Shown piece after piece: positions 18,165-27,555 of a stretch of DNA of 64,000 nt. Each line of letters begins with the position of its first letter. The first letter of the stretch is position 1. The DNA lies in assembly GCA_903970445.1 (NCBI GenBank), contig CAJCIP010000055.1:1-64000 (forward strand), in the 5' to 3' direction. The stretch is from Verrucomicrobia bacterium Tous-C9LFEB (lineage in GTDB: Bacteria; Acidobacteriota; Terriglobia; Terriglobales; Acidobacteriaceae). A program made the position numbers and the translations under genes. A model generated the notes under the pieces. It worked only from the letters and a program-made list of their open reading frames with translations, had not been told where the DNA came from and ran no database searches.

Positions 18165-19569
18165 CTACACAGGCGACTATATTGGGGCGCGCACCGAAGG
18201 CGAATGGCGCATGCCACCAGGGCTGCGACGGCCACTTTTTTACTATTCCCGTCGCCCGTGGGTGAGCTTCGGCAATCCCATTCCCCTGTTTGAACATCTG
18301 CATGAGACATTCGGCCCGATAGCTCATTATCGCTTCTTGGGTAACCTGATCGTCTTTGTGAACGATCCTGCCTTCGTGCAGGAAATTCTTGTCAATCAGG
18401 TCGGAAGTTTTCGCAAAGAACGCACACTGCAACGAATGAAGATCCTTCTTGGCGAGGGACTCATCACGTCGGATGATCCCATCCACATACGGCAGCGGCG
18501 GATCGCGGCTCCGGCATTTCATCGACAGCGCATTGGTAACTATGCAAGCGAAATCGTCGAGAGCGCTCAATCAACCCGCGATCGCTGGAGCGACGGCGTG
18601 GAGTTCGATGCTTCGGCCGCGATGATGGACCTGAGTCTCCGCATCGTCGCGAGGACGCTCTTCGATACGGAGGTCACTCCTGAGGTTCTTTCTGTCGCGG
18701 ACGAAGTAAACACGATCATGGGTTTGTACAACTTCCTCGTAGCATTTCCGAAGTTGGAAAGCGTGCTTCATTGGCCCATACCGGGCGTTGTCAAGTTTCG
18801 AAAGTCAAGAGCGAAGCTCGATGCCATTGTGGCCAAGATGATTGCGAGCCGCCGCGCGCTGTCGCGCGAAAATCTTGAGAGCCGGAATGATCTGTTGTCG
18901 ATGCTTGTTCTATCAAAGGACGAGGCCGGAGACGGTGACACCGCCGGGATGACGGATGAACAACTTCGCGATGAGACGCTGACGATCTTCCTCGCCGGCT
19001 ATGAAACGGTAGCAAATGCTCTGGCCTGGACATGGTATCTGTTGAGTCAGAACCCCGACGCGACTCAAAAGATGGAAGACGAGGTTGATGCCGTGCTTGG
19101 CGACCGTGCGGCCACCCTCGATGATTATCCACAGCTTCGTTACACGGAGATGGTCTTCGCGGAAGCGATGCGTTTGTATCCGCCCGCTTGGGCGATGGGA
19201 CGATTGTCTACCGAAGCAGTTACGCTCGGCGACTATCATTTTCCGCCACGCACGCACTTCTTCTTCAGCCAGTACGTGCTGCAGAGATCACCGGAATGGT
19301 GGGACGAACCACTTGCTTTCCGACCGGAACGTCACGAGCTGGAGAACAAGACCACACGTCCGCGATTTGCTTATTTTCCGTTCGGCGGCGGTAGACGCCA
19401 ATGCATTGGAGAAAGCTTCGCATGGATGGAGGGCGTTCTCTCCTTGGCCACCATCGCGCAAAGGTGGAGACTGCATTTCATCGAACGATTCCCGGTAGTG
19501 CCTCAAGCGAAGATCACTCTCCGGCCCAAGTTCCCGATGATGATGCGTCCAGAGCTTCGGGTGCGTTAG
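18157..19569 (+). CDS. Cytochrome P450 monooxygenase
   Basis: A 470-residue haem monooxygenase. The I-helix oxygen-binding motif reads LAGYETVANA, the K-helix EAMR supplies ExxR, and the haem loop FGGGRRQCIGE carries the thiolate ligand Cys416. There is no membrane anchor or fused reductase, so separate redox partners are needed; none is in the window. Overall it resembles the bacterial CYP families that hydroxylate fatty acids or terpenes (CYP102/CYP110/CYP4-like fold), with unknown substrate. I chose GTG at 18157, overlapping tmk by eight bases; a TTG at 18139 is the alternative. holB follows ten bases later. Confidence 0.93.
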   Translation: MTDYTGDYIGARTEGEWRMPPGLRRPLFYYSRRPWVSFGNPIPLFEHLHETFGPIAHYRFLGNLIVFVNDPAFVQEILVNQVGSFRKERTLQRMKILLGEGLITSDDPIHIRQRRIAAPAFHRQRIGNYASEIVESAQSTRDRWSDGVEFDASAAMMDLSLRIVARTLFDTEVTPEVLSVADEVNTIMGLYNFLVAFPKLESVLHWPIPGVVKFRKSRAKLDAIVAKMIASRRALSRENLESRNDLLSMLVLSKDEAGDGDTAGMTDEQLRDETLTIFLAGYETVANALAWTWYLLSQNPDATQKMEDEVDAVLGDRAATLDDYPQLRYTEMVFAEAMRLYPPAWAMGRLSTEAVTLGDYHFPPRTHFFFSQYVLQRSPEWWDEPLAFRPERHELENKTTRPRFAYFPFGGGRRQCIGESFAWMEGVLSLATIAQRWRLHFIERFPVVPQAKITLRPKFPMMMRPELRVR

Positions 19570-19579
19570 GCTGACGGGA

Positions 19580-20710
19580 ATGTCGGTATTTCCATCCAGC
19601 TTCGATCAGTTTTACGGAAACAGGCACGCGGTAGAGAGTCTGCGTTCTTCGATCGCGGCCGGACGCCTTCCGCATTCTCTGATCGTCGCAGGACCGCGTG
19701 GCGCGGGAAAGTTCACGCTTGCGCTCCTGCTCACGATGGCACTCGAATGCGAGCGGCAGCCGCGGGAAATAGCCGTTGATGCTCGGTCCCTTGCGAGCTT
19801 CTGCGGGACGTGCCGCAACTGCACTCGAATAGCCGAGAGTGCGGCGCTCGATGAACGAGTGGAGGAGGCTGTAGCAGCACGTGAGGAGATGCGGGACGCG
19901 GATAAGAAAGACACACGCGTGCTGGTACAAACGCATCCTGATGTGCTGATCCTGCCGCCCGATCCGCCCCAACTGCTGATCAAGCTGGGACAGGTGCGAA
20001 CACTGATCGATCGAGCGCACTACGTTCCGACGGAAGCGCCTGCCAAGGTCTTCATCATCACATCGTCTTCGTTCATGAAGGAAGCGGCCAACTCTTTGTT
20101 GAAGACGCTGGAAGAACCGCCTGCATCCGCGCACATCATTCTGCTGACTGAAAACGTGAGCGAGTTGCTCCCTACGATCCGGTCGCGGTGCGCCATCAGC
20201 AGGCTTGGTGCGTTACCGATGAAGGATATGGAAGCGTTACTTGCGGAACGCCGCCCCGAGATTTCTCCGAAGGAGCGCACTTTGCTCGCTCGGCTGAGTG
20301 AAGGCGCGGCGGGCCGAGCTCTGCAGTTTGATCTGGCTGCTTATGTGACGGCTCGAACGGACGCGCTTATTTTCGTACGAAACGCGATGCAAGCCGGAGA
20401 TCACTCGCCGCTCTTTCGCATGACGGAGACCTATCGCGCTGGAGCTGAAGGACAGACAAAAACGACGCATCTTCTTCGCGCACTGGCGAGCATTCTTGAA
20501 GACATTTTGCTGCTACACAGTGGCGCAGAGAACATTCGCAACATCGATATTGCTGCTGAATTGCGGCAGTTCGCTGAGTCCTTTTCTTTCGAGTGGATTG
20601 AAGCTGCCGTGCACGGACTCGATGGAGTTCAGAGCGGTATGCGTCGTAATTTACTCAGAAATGTCAGTCTAGATGCCTACGCCGCGGCAATGGAAGGCGC
20701 GGGCCGCTGA
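19580..20710 (+). CDS. holB: DNA polymerase III delta' subunit (clamp loader)
   Basis: Clamp-loader AAA+ subunit that helps load the beta sliding clamp. The 376-residue protein opens with SFDQFYGNRHAVESLRSSI, then the P-loop GPRGAGKFTLAL, a zinc module with CGTCRNC, and the helix containing KEAANSLLKTLEEPP and the sensor-1 stretch TIRSRC. These are standard for delta'. A 30-residue segment between the zinc module and QTHPDVLIL is acidic and longer than usual. The gene closes the lpxD-tmk-P450-holB run. Confidence 0.94.
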   Translation: MSVFPSSFDQFYGNRHAVESLRSSIAAGRLPHSLIVAGPRGAGKFTLALLLTMALECERQPREIAVDARSLASFCGTCRNCTRIAESAALDERVEEAVAAREEMRDADKKDTRVLVQTHPDVLILPPDPPQLLIKLGQVRTLIDRAHYVPTEAPAKVFIITSSSFMKEAANSLLKTLEEPPASAHIILLTENVSELLPTIRSRCAISRLGALPMKDMEALLAERRPEISPKERTLLARLSEGAAGRALQFDLAAYVTARTDALIFVRNAMQAGDHSPLFRMTETYRAGAEGQTKTTHLLRALASILEDILLLHSGAENIRNIDIAAELRQFAESFSFEWIEAAVHGLDGVQSGMRRNLLRNVSLDAYAAAMEGAGR

Positions 20711-20853
20711 CCTAACTTTCGCTTCTTCAGAATGCTCAATCCTGCACGACGCGTTTTGCATCCAATCATTTGTTCAACTTCATGGCACAAACTGAAGCTC
20801 ATGCGTCGCTGATCTTTGGCGTGCGAATCGCGGAGCCTTGTTGGAGGATTTGA

Positions 20854-21243
20854 GTGAGTGATGTAACCGCAACCGGTCGCGGCGCAGATTCTGCGTTCAA
20901 CGGCACGCGCAAGCTGGTACGGCCGCAGCTGCCTCCAGCGGACCGACGGCGTGAGATGCCCCACACCGAAGATCCGCTGACTCACGCTATGAGCGGAGAA
21001 TCACATGCTCCACGTGAAAGCTCACATGCTGAGGCCTTCTACTTTCAAAAACAGATTCAACAGCACACGGAAATGACACTCGTGCTGGAGGACGGCGAAG
21101 AGCTGCACGGTGTGATCGAGTGGTACGACAAGTGCGCGATCAAGGTTCGTGCGGGGCGTAAACGCGTGTTGGTGTACAAAGCGGCACTGAAGTACCTACT
21201 CAAGGCTAGCGAGGCTGACGCGGTCGGCAATGTAATGAAGTAG
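20854..21243 (+). CDS. Hfq/Sm-like protein with N-terminal extension
   Basis: A 129-residue protein. Residues about 64-120 fit an Hfq-type Sm fold: FYFQKQIQQHTEMTLVLEDG as helix and first strand, GVIEWYDKCAIKV as Sm1 end, and RVLVYKAALKYL as Sm2. The canonical Hfq YKHA motif is YKAA here, so the uridine-rim His is absent. The first 60 residues are a polar, disordered-looking extension with Arg clusters. Start GTG at 20854 is supported by TTGGAGGA nine bases upstream. RNA binding is likely by fold, but partner choice may differ from ordinary Hfq. Confidence 0.75.
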   Translation: MSDVTATGRGADSAFNGTRKLVRPQLPPADRRREMPHTEDPLTHAMSGESHAPRESSHAEAFYFQKQIQQHTEMTLVLEDGEELHGVIEWYDKCAIKVRAGRKRVLVYKAALKYLLKASEADAVGNVMK

Positions 21244-21245
21244 AG

Positions 21246-22265
21246 CTACTCGCTCCGTGCCGCTTTCATGAGGCGGTCGCGTATGGCGTCGTTGAGTCCG
21301 CCTGCCGGCGGCAATGGGCAGAAGATGATTCTCACGCCGCGATCATCGAGTGCCCGCAAACCTGCGAAGAGTGTTGCTGCTAATTCAGCGGGCTCATCCC
21401 ACCGTCCCCATGGTTCCGCGACACTATCACCCGAGGCGGACCATCCTTGCGGGAGAAGAACGCCGGGTGTCTGAGCGGTTCTAAGCACCTGCTGCAATGC
21501 GGCTTCGCCGCCTTCAACCAAGATGACTTGTGCGCGTGGAGCGTAGTGGCGAATGCCCACTCCTGGTGACGGCAGTGAATCCGGCTCGGAGCTCGAAGTC
21601 GAGGCGTTACTCTCGAACACAACAACTTGTACCCCTAGCGCCGTAGAGATTTGTTGGCGCGTAATTGCGCCCGGCCGATACAGGATGACGGGTGTCTGTG
21701 TTGGATCGATGACCGTGGACTCGACTCCAACAGTCGTCGGGCCACCGTCCATAACTGCATCAATGCGGCCATCCAGATCAGCCAATACGTGATCCGCAGT
21801 CGTGGGACTTGTGTGGCCAAACGTGTTCGCGCTCGGCGCAGCGACAGGAACGCCGGCTGACCGCAAGAAGGCCAGCGCGGCAGGATGCGAGGGCACACGC
21901 ATGCCCACAAGCGGCCTTCCGGCGGTTACGGCGTCCGAAATGGCTTCTGTGCGAGGTAGCAGGAGCGTCAAGGGACCAGGCCAGAATTGCGCAGCCAGCA
22001 GCGAGACTCTCTGCTGGGTCTCCACGGAAATGGATGTTAGGGCCTGCAACTGCCCTGTGTCGGCCACATGAACAATGAGTGGGTCCCAGGCTGGCCGTAG
22101 TTTCGCTTCGAAGATACTACGGACCGCACGTGAATCCAGTGCATTCGCTCCAAGACCGTAGACAGTTTCGGTTGGGAACGCCACGGTGCCGCCCGCGCGG
22201 ATGATTTCTGCGGCGACTTCGATATCAGCAGCGGAGTCAGCACGCAATCTTAGTGTGGAAGGCAC
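21246..22265 (-). CDS. tsaC: L-threonylcarbamoyladenylate synthase, Sua5 type
   Basis: Makes threonylcarbamoyl-AMP for the t6A37 modification of ANN-decoding tRNAs. The 339-residue protein has the YrdC/TsaC domain (GGTVAFPTETVYGLGANA, KLRPAWDPLIVHV, GMRVPSHPAALAFL, AAPSANTFGHTSPT) and the extra C-terminal Sua5 domain from about residue 215 with GIRHYAPRAQVILVEGG. It is thus the long Sua5 form rather than the short TsaC. The start is GTG at 22263-22265. It converges on the Hfq-like gene with two bases between their stops. Confidence 0.94.
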   Translation of the reverse strand: MPSTLRLRADSAADIEVAAEIIRAGGTVAFPTETVYGLGANALDSRAVRSIFEAKLRPAWDPLIVHVADTGQLQALTSISVETQQRVSLLAAQFWPGPLTLLLPRTEAISDAVTAGRPLVGMRVPSHPAALAFLRSAGVPVAAPSANTFGHTSPTTADHVLADLDGRIDAVMDGGPTTVGVESTVIDPTQTPVILYRPGAITRQQISTALGVQVVVFESNASTSSSEPDSLPSPGVGIRHYAPRAQVILVEGGEAALQQVLRTAQTPGVLLPQGWSASGDSVAEPWGRWDEPAELAATLFAGLRALDDRGVRIIFCPLPPAGGLNDAIRDRLMKAARSE

Positions 22266-22312
22266 ACCTCTATCCTAGGCGCTGCACAGCTTCTGCTCCT
22301 ATACTGGCAGCC

Positions 22313-22909
22313 ATGCAAGCTCCTGAAATCGAGATGAAGTTTGTCGTCCACGATATTTCTGCATTTCGAACAAAGGTCAGCGAGCTTGGACTGCGCCTCG
22401 AGACTGAACGAACGTTTGAGAGCAATACGCTCTATGACACACCGGACCGCGACTTACGCGCTAAGACTCAGGTGCTGCGCCTACGCCGCTACGGCGAACG
22501 CTGTGTGCTGACACATAAACGAGTGCCGGATGGCGGCAGCGATGACGCGAAGTACAAGACGCGCATCGAGACAGAGACCGCCGTTGAGGATTGTTCTGCT
22601 GTTGCTGAGATCTTTGAGCAGCTCGGCCTGACTGCAGCCTTCAGTTACGAGAAGTTCAGGACTGAGTGGGCTGACCCCGAGGGCGGGCATCTTGTTTTAG
22701 ATGAAACACCAATTGGCATCTATGCCGAGCTGGAAGGTCCGCCGGACTGGATCGATCGAACAGCGGAAAAGCTGGGCGTGGAAGCAGAAGATTGTTCCAC
22801 TGCCAGTTACGGGACCCTTTTTCTTGAGTGGAAGGAACGAAATGGGAGCGAGGCGACCCATCTGACCTTCGACGAGATTAAGTCTGCGGCCCGTTTTGTG
22901 CACACATAG
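22313..22909 (+). CDS. CYTH-domain protein (class IV adenylate cyclase-like)
   Basis: A 198-residue cytoplasmic protein starting at ATG 22313 (MQAPEIEMKFVV). The ExExK signature of the CYTH superfamily is EIEMK, followed by TLYDTPDRDL, LRLRRYGERCVLTHKR and, near the C-terminus, ASYGTLFLEW. This layout matches CyaB-like proteins, whose members include class IV adenylate cyclases and thiamine- or inorganic triphosphatases; which triphosphate it handles cannot be told. The gene is divergent from tsaC with about 47 bases between starts, and converges on the TonB-family gene. Confidence 0.85.
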   Translation: MQAPEIEMKFVVHDISAFRTKVSELGLRLETERTFESNTLYDTPDRDLRAKTQVLRLRRYGERCVLTHKRVPDGGSDDAKYKTRIETETAVEDCSAVAEIFEQLGLTAAFSYEKFRTEWADPEGGHLVLDETPIGIYAELEGPPDWIDRTAEKLGVEAEDCSTASYGTLFLEWKERNGSEATHLTFDEIKSAARFVHT

Positions 22910-22910
22910 G

Positions 22911-22934
22911 AAAGCCCGCCTTTGCAGCGGGGCC
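22911..22934 (-). terminator. Terminator between convergent CYTH and TonB-family genes
   Basis: GCCCGC (22914-22919) pairs with GCGGG(G)C (22927-22933) with one bulge. On the minus strand the stem is followed by TTTCC, so it best serves the TonB-family gene; it may act both ways. Confidence 0.5.
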
Positions 22935-22960
22935 TTCGTGGTGCAGGTAGTCCTCTGAAG

Positions 22961-23944
22961 TTAGAAAATCTGGAAGTTGACGTCGATGTACAGATCGACC
23001 TTCACAGGCTTTCCATTTTGCATGGCCGGCTTGAACTTATATTGCGCTACGGCTTCCTTGGCTTTCTCGTCCAGACCCATACCGACGCCGCGGGCGACAC
23101 GAATGTGTGACGGATTGCCGTTCTCATCAACCCAGAGATAAACCTCCACGTTGCCGGAGAACTTCGCTTTGCGGGCTTCTTCTGAGAACTCAGGATCGAC
23201 TGAGTAGATGACGATAGGTGCGCGGACTGTGCCACCAACGTGCATGACACCGCCGCCCATGTTGCCGCCGGAACCAGGGCCAATACCCGCTCCGTTCCCA
23301 GAGCCAATGCCGGTACCTGAGCCGTTGCCGAGACTAACGCCTTTGAGCGATGAGGTCGGCAGACCAAGATTCGGCATGTTGTTGTCAGCTAGCTTCAGAT
23401 CCTTCTGCATAACCACGGTTGGCTCAATGGCCAACTTCGGTTGAATTGGTGGCGGTGCCTTCGGCGGAACGATCTGCGTTGTAGCGAACTTTGGCAGATG
23501 ACCCTGCGTCACAGGAGCCAGGTCGTGCTGTCCGCCGCCACCGCCCATGCGATCAAGCTTCGGCAGGGGAGGAGGTGCTGGCGGAGGCGGAGCCGTGAGA
23601 GTAGAAACAACGACAGCGGGAGGCGCGGTCACCTTGCGCACTTCGTGCGCGAGGAAGTAACCAATGATCAGGAACACGAGAACGTGAATGCCGACCGCCG
23701 TCGCGGTGGAAGCAGGGCTCCGCTTCGTCTTCATCGGGTCGATGACGGCGATTGGCGTGGACTCAAGAACCAGCGGCGGCAACTTGGCCGGGAAGAAGAC
23801 GTCACGGAAGCTTGATACAAGCGAGCTGAAAACGCCGTCTTCCTTCAGCTCACCACTCAGCTGAGGCGTCTCAGCAGCAGGGCGGAGCCCGAGTGTTTCC
23901 CGATTGGTGTCTACCTCGGGCGGCAATATTTCAAGAAGTGCCAT
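22961..23944 (-). CDS. TonB-family energy-transducing protein
   Basis: A 327-residue inner-membrane protein. A cytoplasmic N-terminus of about 80 residues precedes one membrane helix (about 82-100, TAVGIHVLVFLIIGYFL), a Pro-rich periplasmic spacer (TAPPPPAPPPLPK), a Gly/Asn-rich stretch near 215-240, and a C-terminal TonB domain (VDPEFSEEARKAKFSGNVEV, VDENGNPSHIRV). The long N-terminus before the membrane helix is unlike E. coli TonB but common in Acidobacteria. It should couple an ExbB/ExbD motor to outer-membrane receptors; no exbBD genes are in the window. Confidence 0.88.
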   Translation of the reverse strand: MALLEILPPEVDTNRETLGLRPAAETPQLSGELKEDGVFSSLVSSFRDVFFPAKLPPLVLESTPIAVIDPMKTKRSPASTATAVGIHVLVFLIIGYFLAHEVRKVTAPPAVVVSTLTAPPPPAPPPLPKLDRMGGGGGQHDLAPVTQGHLPKFATTQIVPPKAPPPIQPKLAIEPTVVMQKDLKLADNNMPNLGLPTSSLKGVSLGNGSGTGIGSGNGAGIGPGSGGNMGGGVMHVGGTVRAPIVIYSVDPEFSEEARKAKFSGNVEVYLWVDENGNPSHIRVARGVGMGLDEKAKEAVAQYKFKPAMQNGKPVKVDLYIDVNFQIF

Positions 23945-24169
23945 AACGAAGAGATGTCCTTAGGTGGACGCCAATGCGGGACTTTCCCGATCCGACAACC
24001 CACAGTTCCATGTTTTATCTTAGCGACACTTCCGGAACTTCCATGTTAGACGCACCTTGAGGCTCGGAGGTCTCGCTCGTACTTGCGCCTTTCTATCGCT
24101 TTACAATAGAGAATTGCGCAGACGGCACAGGAACCCTGCTGTGTATCAGCGCATGCACCTGGAGAGTGA

Positions 24170-27046
24170 ATGTTAGACGGCAACAAATCATTGAAAGATA
24201 CGCTTAACCTGCCCCGCACAGATTTTGCGATGAAGGCGAACCTGCCGCAGAACGAACCCAAACGTCTAGAACGTTGGGAAGCGGAGCGCCTTTATGCCAA
24301 GATTCGAGCCGAGCGGGCCGGAGCGCCGAAGTACATTCTGCATGATGGTCCACCGTATGCCAACGGAGCCATCCATCTCGGCCATGCGCTCAACAAGTGC
24401 ATTAAGGACTTCGTCGTGAAGACGAAGACAATGGCGGGCTTCGACGCGCCATACATTCCCGGCTGGGACTGCCATGGGCTTCCGATTGAAATCAAGGTGG
24501 ACGAGAAGCTGGGCGGCAAGAAGCTGGAAATGGATCCAGTTTCCGTCCGCAAAGCTTGCCGGGAGTACGCGGCGAAGTTCATCGACCTCCAGCGGTCGCA
24601 GTTCAAGCGGCTTGGAGTCTTTGGCCGATGGGACAAGCCATACGAGACGATGGACTTTGCCTACGAGGCGAAGATACTTGAGACCTTTTATGGGTTTTAC
24701 GAGAAGGGCTTTGTCTACAAAGGCTTGAAGCCGGTGTACTGGTGCTCCCATGACCGCACGGCGCTGGCAGAAGCAGAAGTGGAATACGAGCAACACACCT
24801 CCCCCAGCGTGTATGTGCGCTACAAGCTGACGTCAGCCCCGGAAAAGATTGATCCCAAACTTCGCGGTCTTGATGTGTACACCATCATTTGGACGACGAC
24901 GCCGTGGACTCTGCCGGCGTCTTTAGCAATCGCCTTCAACTCCGATATTCAGTACACAGCGCTGCAAGACGCCGACGTGGTGTACATCGTTGCGACAGAA
25001 TTGGTGGAACAGGTACGAAGGGCATGCGATCTCATAGGAGACCTGAAGAACGCTACGTCGATTGCAACGTTCCCCGGATCGCAGCTTGATCGCGTCACCT
25101 TTGCCCATCCGTTCCTGGACCGCGAAATACTCGGGGTCAATGCTGACTATGTGACGACCGAGCAAGGCACAGGCGCGGTGCATACGGCACCAGCGCATGG
25201 GCCGGACGATTTTGCGACGGGACAGAGATACGATCTGCGCCTGACCTGCGATGTCGATGCGCAGGGCAAGCTTCGCAATGGATTGCCTGAGTACGATGGC
25301 ATGTTCGTGCACAAGGCGAATGGACCAATCAAGGATTTGCTACGAGAGCGCAAGGCGCTCATGGGTGCGCACGATTTGCTTCACCAGTATCCGCATTGCT
25401 GGCGCTGTCATCATCCACTGATTTTTCGGGCCACGGATCAGTGGTTTATCCGAATGGACACACCCGTCCTTTCGCCGAAGGAAGAAACCGCGCAAACAAC
25501 ATTTCGCGAGCGCGCACTCGACGAAATCAAGCGCGTGGCGTGGGACCCTGCGTGGGGCGAAGAGCGCATCTCCAACATGATCGCGACCCGGCCCGACTGG
25601 TGCATCTCCCGGCAGCGCATCTGGGGCGTGCCCATCGCGGTCTTCCTGTGTGAAAAGTGTCACGAGCCGCTGAACGATGAAGCGATCAATGGAAGCGTCG
25701 TTTCCCTGTTCGCTAAAGAAGGCGCCGACGCCTGGTACCAGCGCGACGCGTCAAGTCTGTTACCTACCGGGACAGCCTGTCCGACCTGTGGCGGCACCGA
25801 GTTTCGAAGAGAGATGGACATTCTCGACGTTTGGTTTGAGAGCGGAGCGAGTTGGAACGCGGTGCTTGAAGTTGAACCGGAGTTGCACTTCCCTGCCGAC
25901 CTCTACACAGAAGGCGGCGATCAACACCGCGGCTGGTTTCATTCTTCCCTTCTCTCCGCTGTCGGTTTGAAGGACGTTGCGCCGTATCGCATGGTCGCAA
26001 CGAGTGGGTGGACACTCGACGAGCAAGGACGCGCGTTTTCGAAGTCCCTGGGCAATGGCGTCGATCCGGTGGACGTGGCCGACAGGCTTGGTGGAGAGAT
26101 CATTCGCCTTTGGGTCGCAAGCGTGGATTTCCGGGAGGACGTCGCGGCCAGCGAGGGCCTTATGCAGCGGGTCAGCGAGAACTATCGCAAGCTGCGAAAC
26201 ACGCTGCGCTTCCTGCTGAGCAATCTGTACGACTTCGTTCCGGGGCGCGACGCTGTGGACTGGGTCGCTATGCAGGGGTTGGACCAGTACATTCTGGCGC
26301 GAACGGCTGAACTCGATGCGAAAGTCCGTAAAGCCTATGACGAGTTCGAGTTTCATCGGGCATACCAGGCGTTGAACGAATTTACGAACACTGACCTCAG
26401 CGCCTTGTATTGCGATGTGGTGAAGGACCGCTTGTACACGCTCGCTCCGAACAGCAGCGGACGGCGCAGCGCGCAAACCGCGCTATGGCGTATTGCCGAG
26501 ACATTGACGCGGTTGATCGCTCCGATCCTGTCTTTCACTGCCGACGAAGTCTGGCAGTACCTGCCTGATGTTGATGGGCGGCTATCGAGCGTGCACCTTG
26601 CATTGTTCCCCGCCGTGCAGGAAATCGTGCCGGGCGTTGTCGCAGACCTGGAGGCTGACTGGGAACGCCTGCTAGATATCCGCTCGCTTGTGTTTACCGA
26701 GCTTGAAGCACTGCGGCTGTCGAAGGCCATTGGGAAGTCGTTAGAAGCAAGCGTTCAGATCATTGCTGCTGAGGGCTCGCCAGACGCGACCCTTCTCGTG
26801 AAACATGAGGCTGTTCTGGCAGAGTTCTTCAATGTGTCACAAGCGACAGTTCAAGCCGTTGGCGAAAGCTATGAGAGTTCAGCGCTGCTGGTTCGCGCGA
26901 CAGTAGCGAATGGAACGAAGTGCAACCGATGCTGGCGCGTCGTGAGCGATGTTGGTGCTGATGGCCGCTGGCCGGCAGTCTGCACGCGATGTGCAGATGC
27001 GCTGGCCGCTATTGGGCTCGCTCCATCAAACGAAGAGGCGGCGTAA
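24170..27046 (+). CDS. ileS: Isoleucyl-tRNA synthetase
   Basis: Charges tRNA-Ile. The 958-residue protein has the HIGH motif as AIHLGHALNK, the WDCHGLPIE segment, an editing domain with the TTTPWTLPASLA strand, and a C-terminal zinc site (CNRCWRVV, CTRCADAL). The usual KMSKS loop reads GRAFSKSLGN, so the first two positions are Ala-Phe. The first 20 residues before MKANLPQNEP are of the bacterial IleS kind. The preceding 225 bases show no T-box. ileS is followed directly by lspA (TAATG overlap), a classical gene pair. Confidence 0.97.
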   Translation: MLDGNKSLKDTLNLPRTDFAMKANLPQNEPKRLERWEAERLYAKIRAERAGAPKYILHDGPPYANGAIHLGHALNKCIKDFVVKTKTMAGFDAPYIPGWDCHGLPIEIKVDEKLGGKKLEMDPVSVRKACREYAAKFIDLQRSQFKRLGVFGRWDKPYETMDFAYEAKILETFYGFYEKGFVYKGLKPVYWCSHDRTALAEAEVEYEQHTSPSVYVRYKLTSAPEKIDPKLRGLDVYTIIWTTTPWTLPASLAIAFNSDIQYTALQDADVVYIVATELVEQVRRACDLIGDLKNATSIATFPGSQLDRVTFAHPFLDREILGVNADYVTTEQGTGAVHTAPAHGPDDFATGQRYDLRLTCDVDAQGKLRNGLPEYDGMFVHKANGPIKDLLRERKALMGAHDLLHQYPHCWRCHHPLIFRATDQWFIRMDTPVLSPKEETAQTTFRERALDEIKRVAWDPAWGEERISNMIATRPDWCISRQRIWGVPIAVFLCEKCHEPLNDEAINGSVVSLFAKEGADAWYQRDASSLLPTGTACPTCGGTEFRREMDILDVWFESGASWNAVLEVEPELHFPADLYTEGGDQHRGWFHSSLLSAVGLKDVAPYRMVATSGWTLDEQGRAFSKSLGNGVDPVDVADRLGGEIIRLWVASVDFREDVAASEGLMQRVSENYRKLRNTLRFLLSNLYDFVPGRDAVDWVAMQGLDQYILARTAELDAKVRKAYDEFEFHRAYQALNEFTNTDLSALYCDVVKDRLYTLAPNSSGRRSAQTALWRIAETLTRLIAPILSFTADEVWQYLPDVDGRLSSVHLALFPAVQEIVPGVVADLEADWERLLDIRSLVFTELEALRLSKAIGKSLEASVQIIAAEGSPDATLLVKHEAVLAEFFNVSQATVQAVGESYESSALLVRATVANGTKCNRCWRVVSDVGADGRWPAVCTRCADALAAIGLAPSNEEAA

Positions 27047-27555
27047 TGGCTGCGAACGCACGTGTGCACGATGCCCGTCCTCTGCTACTGCTTATAGCCG
27101 CATTGGTGATTCTGGCGGATCGCTTGAGTAAGTTGTGGGTGGGACGGCACCTGGAACTCGGGCATGCGATCGTTGTTATCCCTCGGGTCTTCCGCATCAC
27201 GCATGTGCTCAACACGGGCGCAGCGTTCAGTATGTTCGAGGGCGTGAAGTCTGCCCAGACAGTACGCTACGGCCTCATCGCGTTCTCTGTTCTAGCCGTT
27301 ATTGCTGTTTTGGTCGCTATCTGGCGGGTTGGCAGAGAGATTTCTCTGACGTCGATTTCGCTCGCGCTGATTCTGGGCGGTGCACTCGGAAATTTATACG
27401 ATCGTGTGCGTTTTGCGCATGTCGTCGACTTTTTAGAAGTGCACATCATCCACTATCACTGGCCGGACTTCAACGTAGCGGACTCCGCAATCGTGATCGG
27501 CGCGTGCCTATTGCTGCTGGAAATGCTTCGGCCGCAAAAGGTGGCATATCCATGA
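27046..27555 (+). CDS. lspA: Lipoprotein signal peptidase (signal peptidase II)
   Basis: Inner-membrane aspartyl protease that removes signal peptides from diacylglyceryl-prolipoproteins. The 169-residue protein has four predicted membrane helices, the NTGAAFSMF motif, GNLYDRVRFAHVVDFLEV with one catalytic Asp, and NVADSAIV with the other. The start ATG at 27046 shares a base with the ileS stop, and its own stop overlaps the uvrA start (ATGA). Lgt, the enzyme that acts just before it, is encoded at 33.7-34.6 kb. Confidence 0.96.
   Translation: MAANARVHDARPLLLLIAALVILADRLSKLWVGRHLELGHAIVVIPRVFRITHVLNTGAAFSMFEGVKSAQTVRYGLIAFSVLAVIAVLVAIWRVGREISLTSISLALILGGALGNLYDRVRFAHVVDFLEVHIIHYHWPDFNVADSAIVIGACLLLLEMLRPQKVAYP

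Noticed and set aside
20734-20853. Short leader-peptide-like frames before the Hfq-like gene
   Set aside because: Frames of 23-26 codons end near the gene start, but none has a ribosome site or a regulatory codon run.
24004-24169. Possible T-box leader upstream of ileS
   Set aside because: No T-box core sequence or specifier stem-loop and no terminator with a T run was found before the ileS start.
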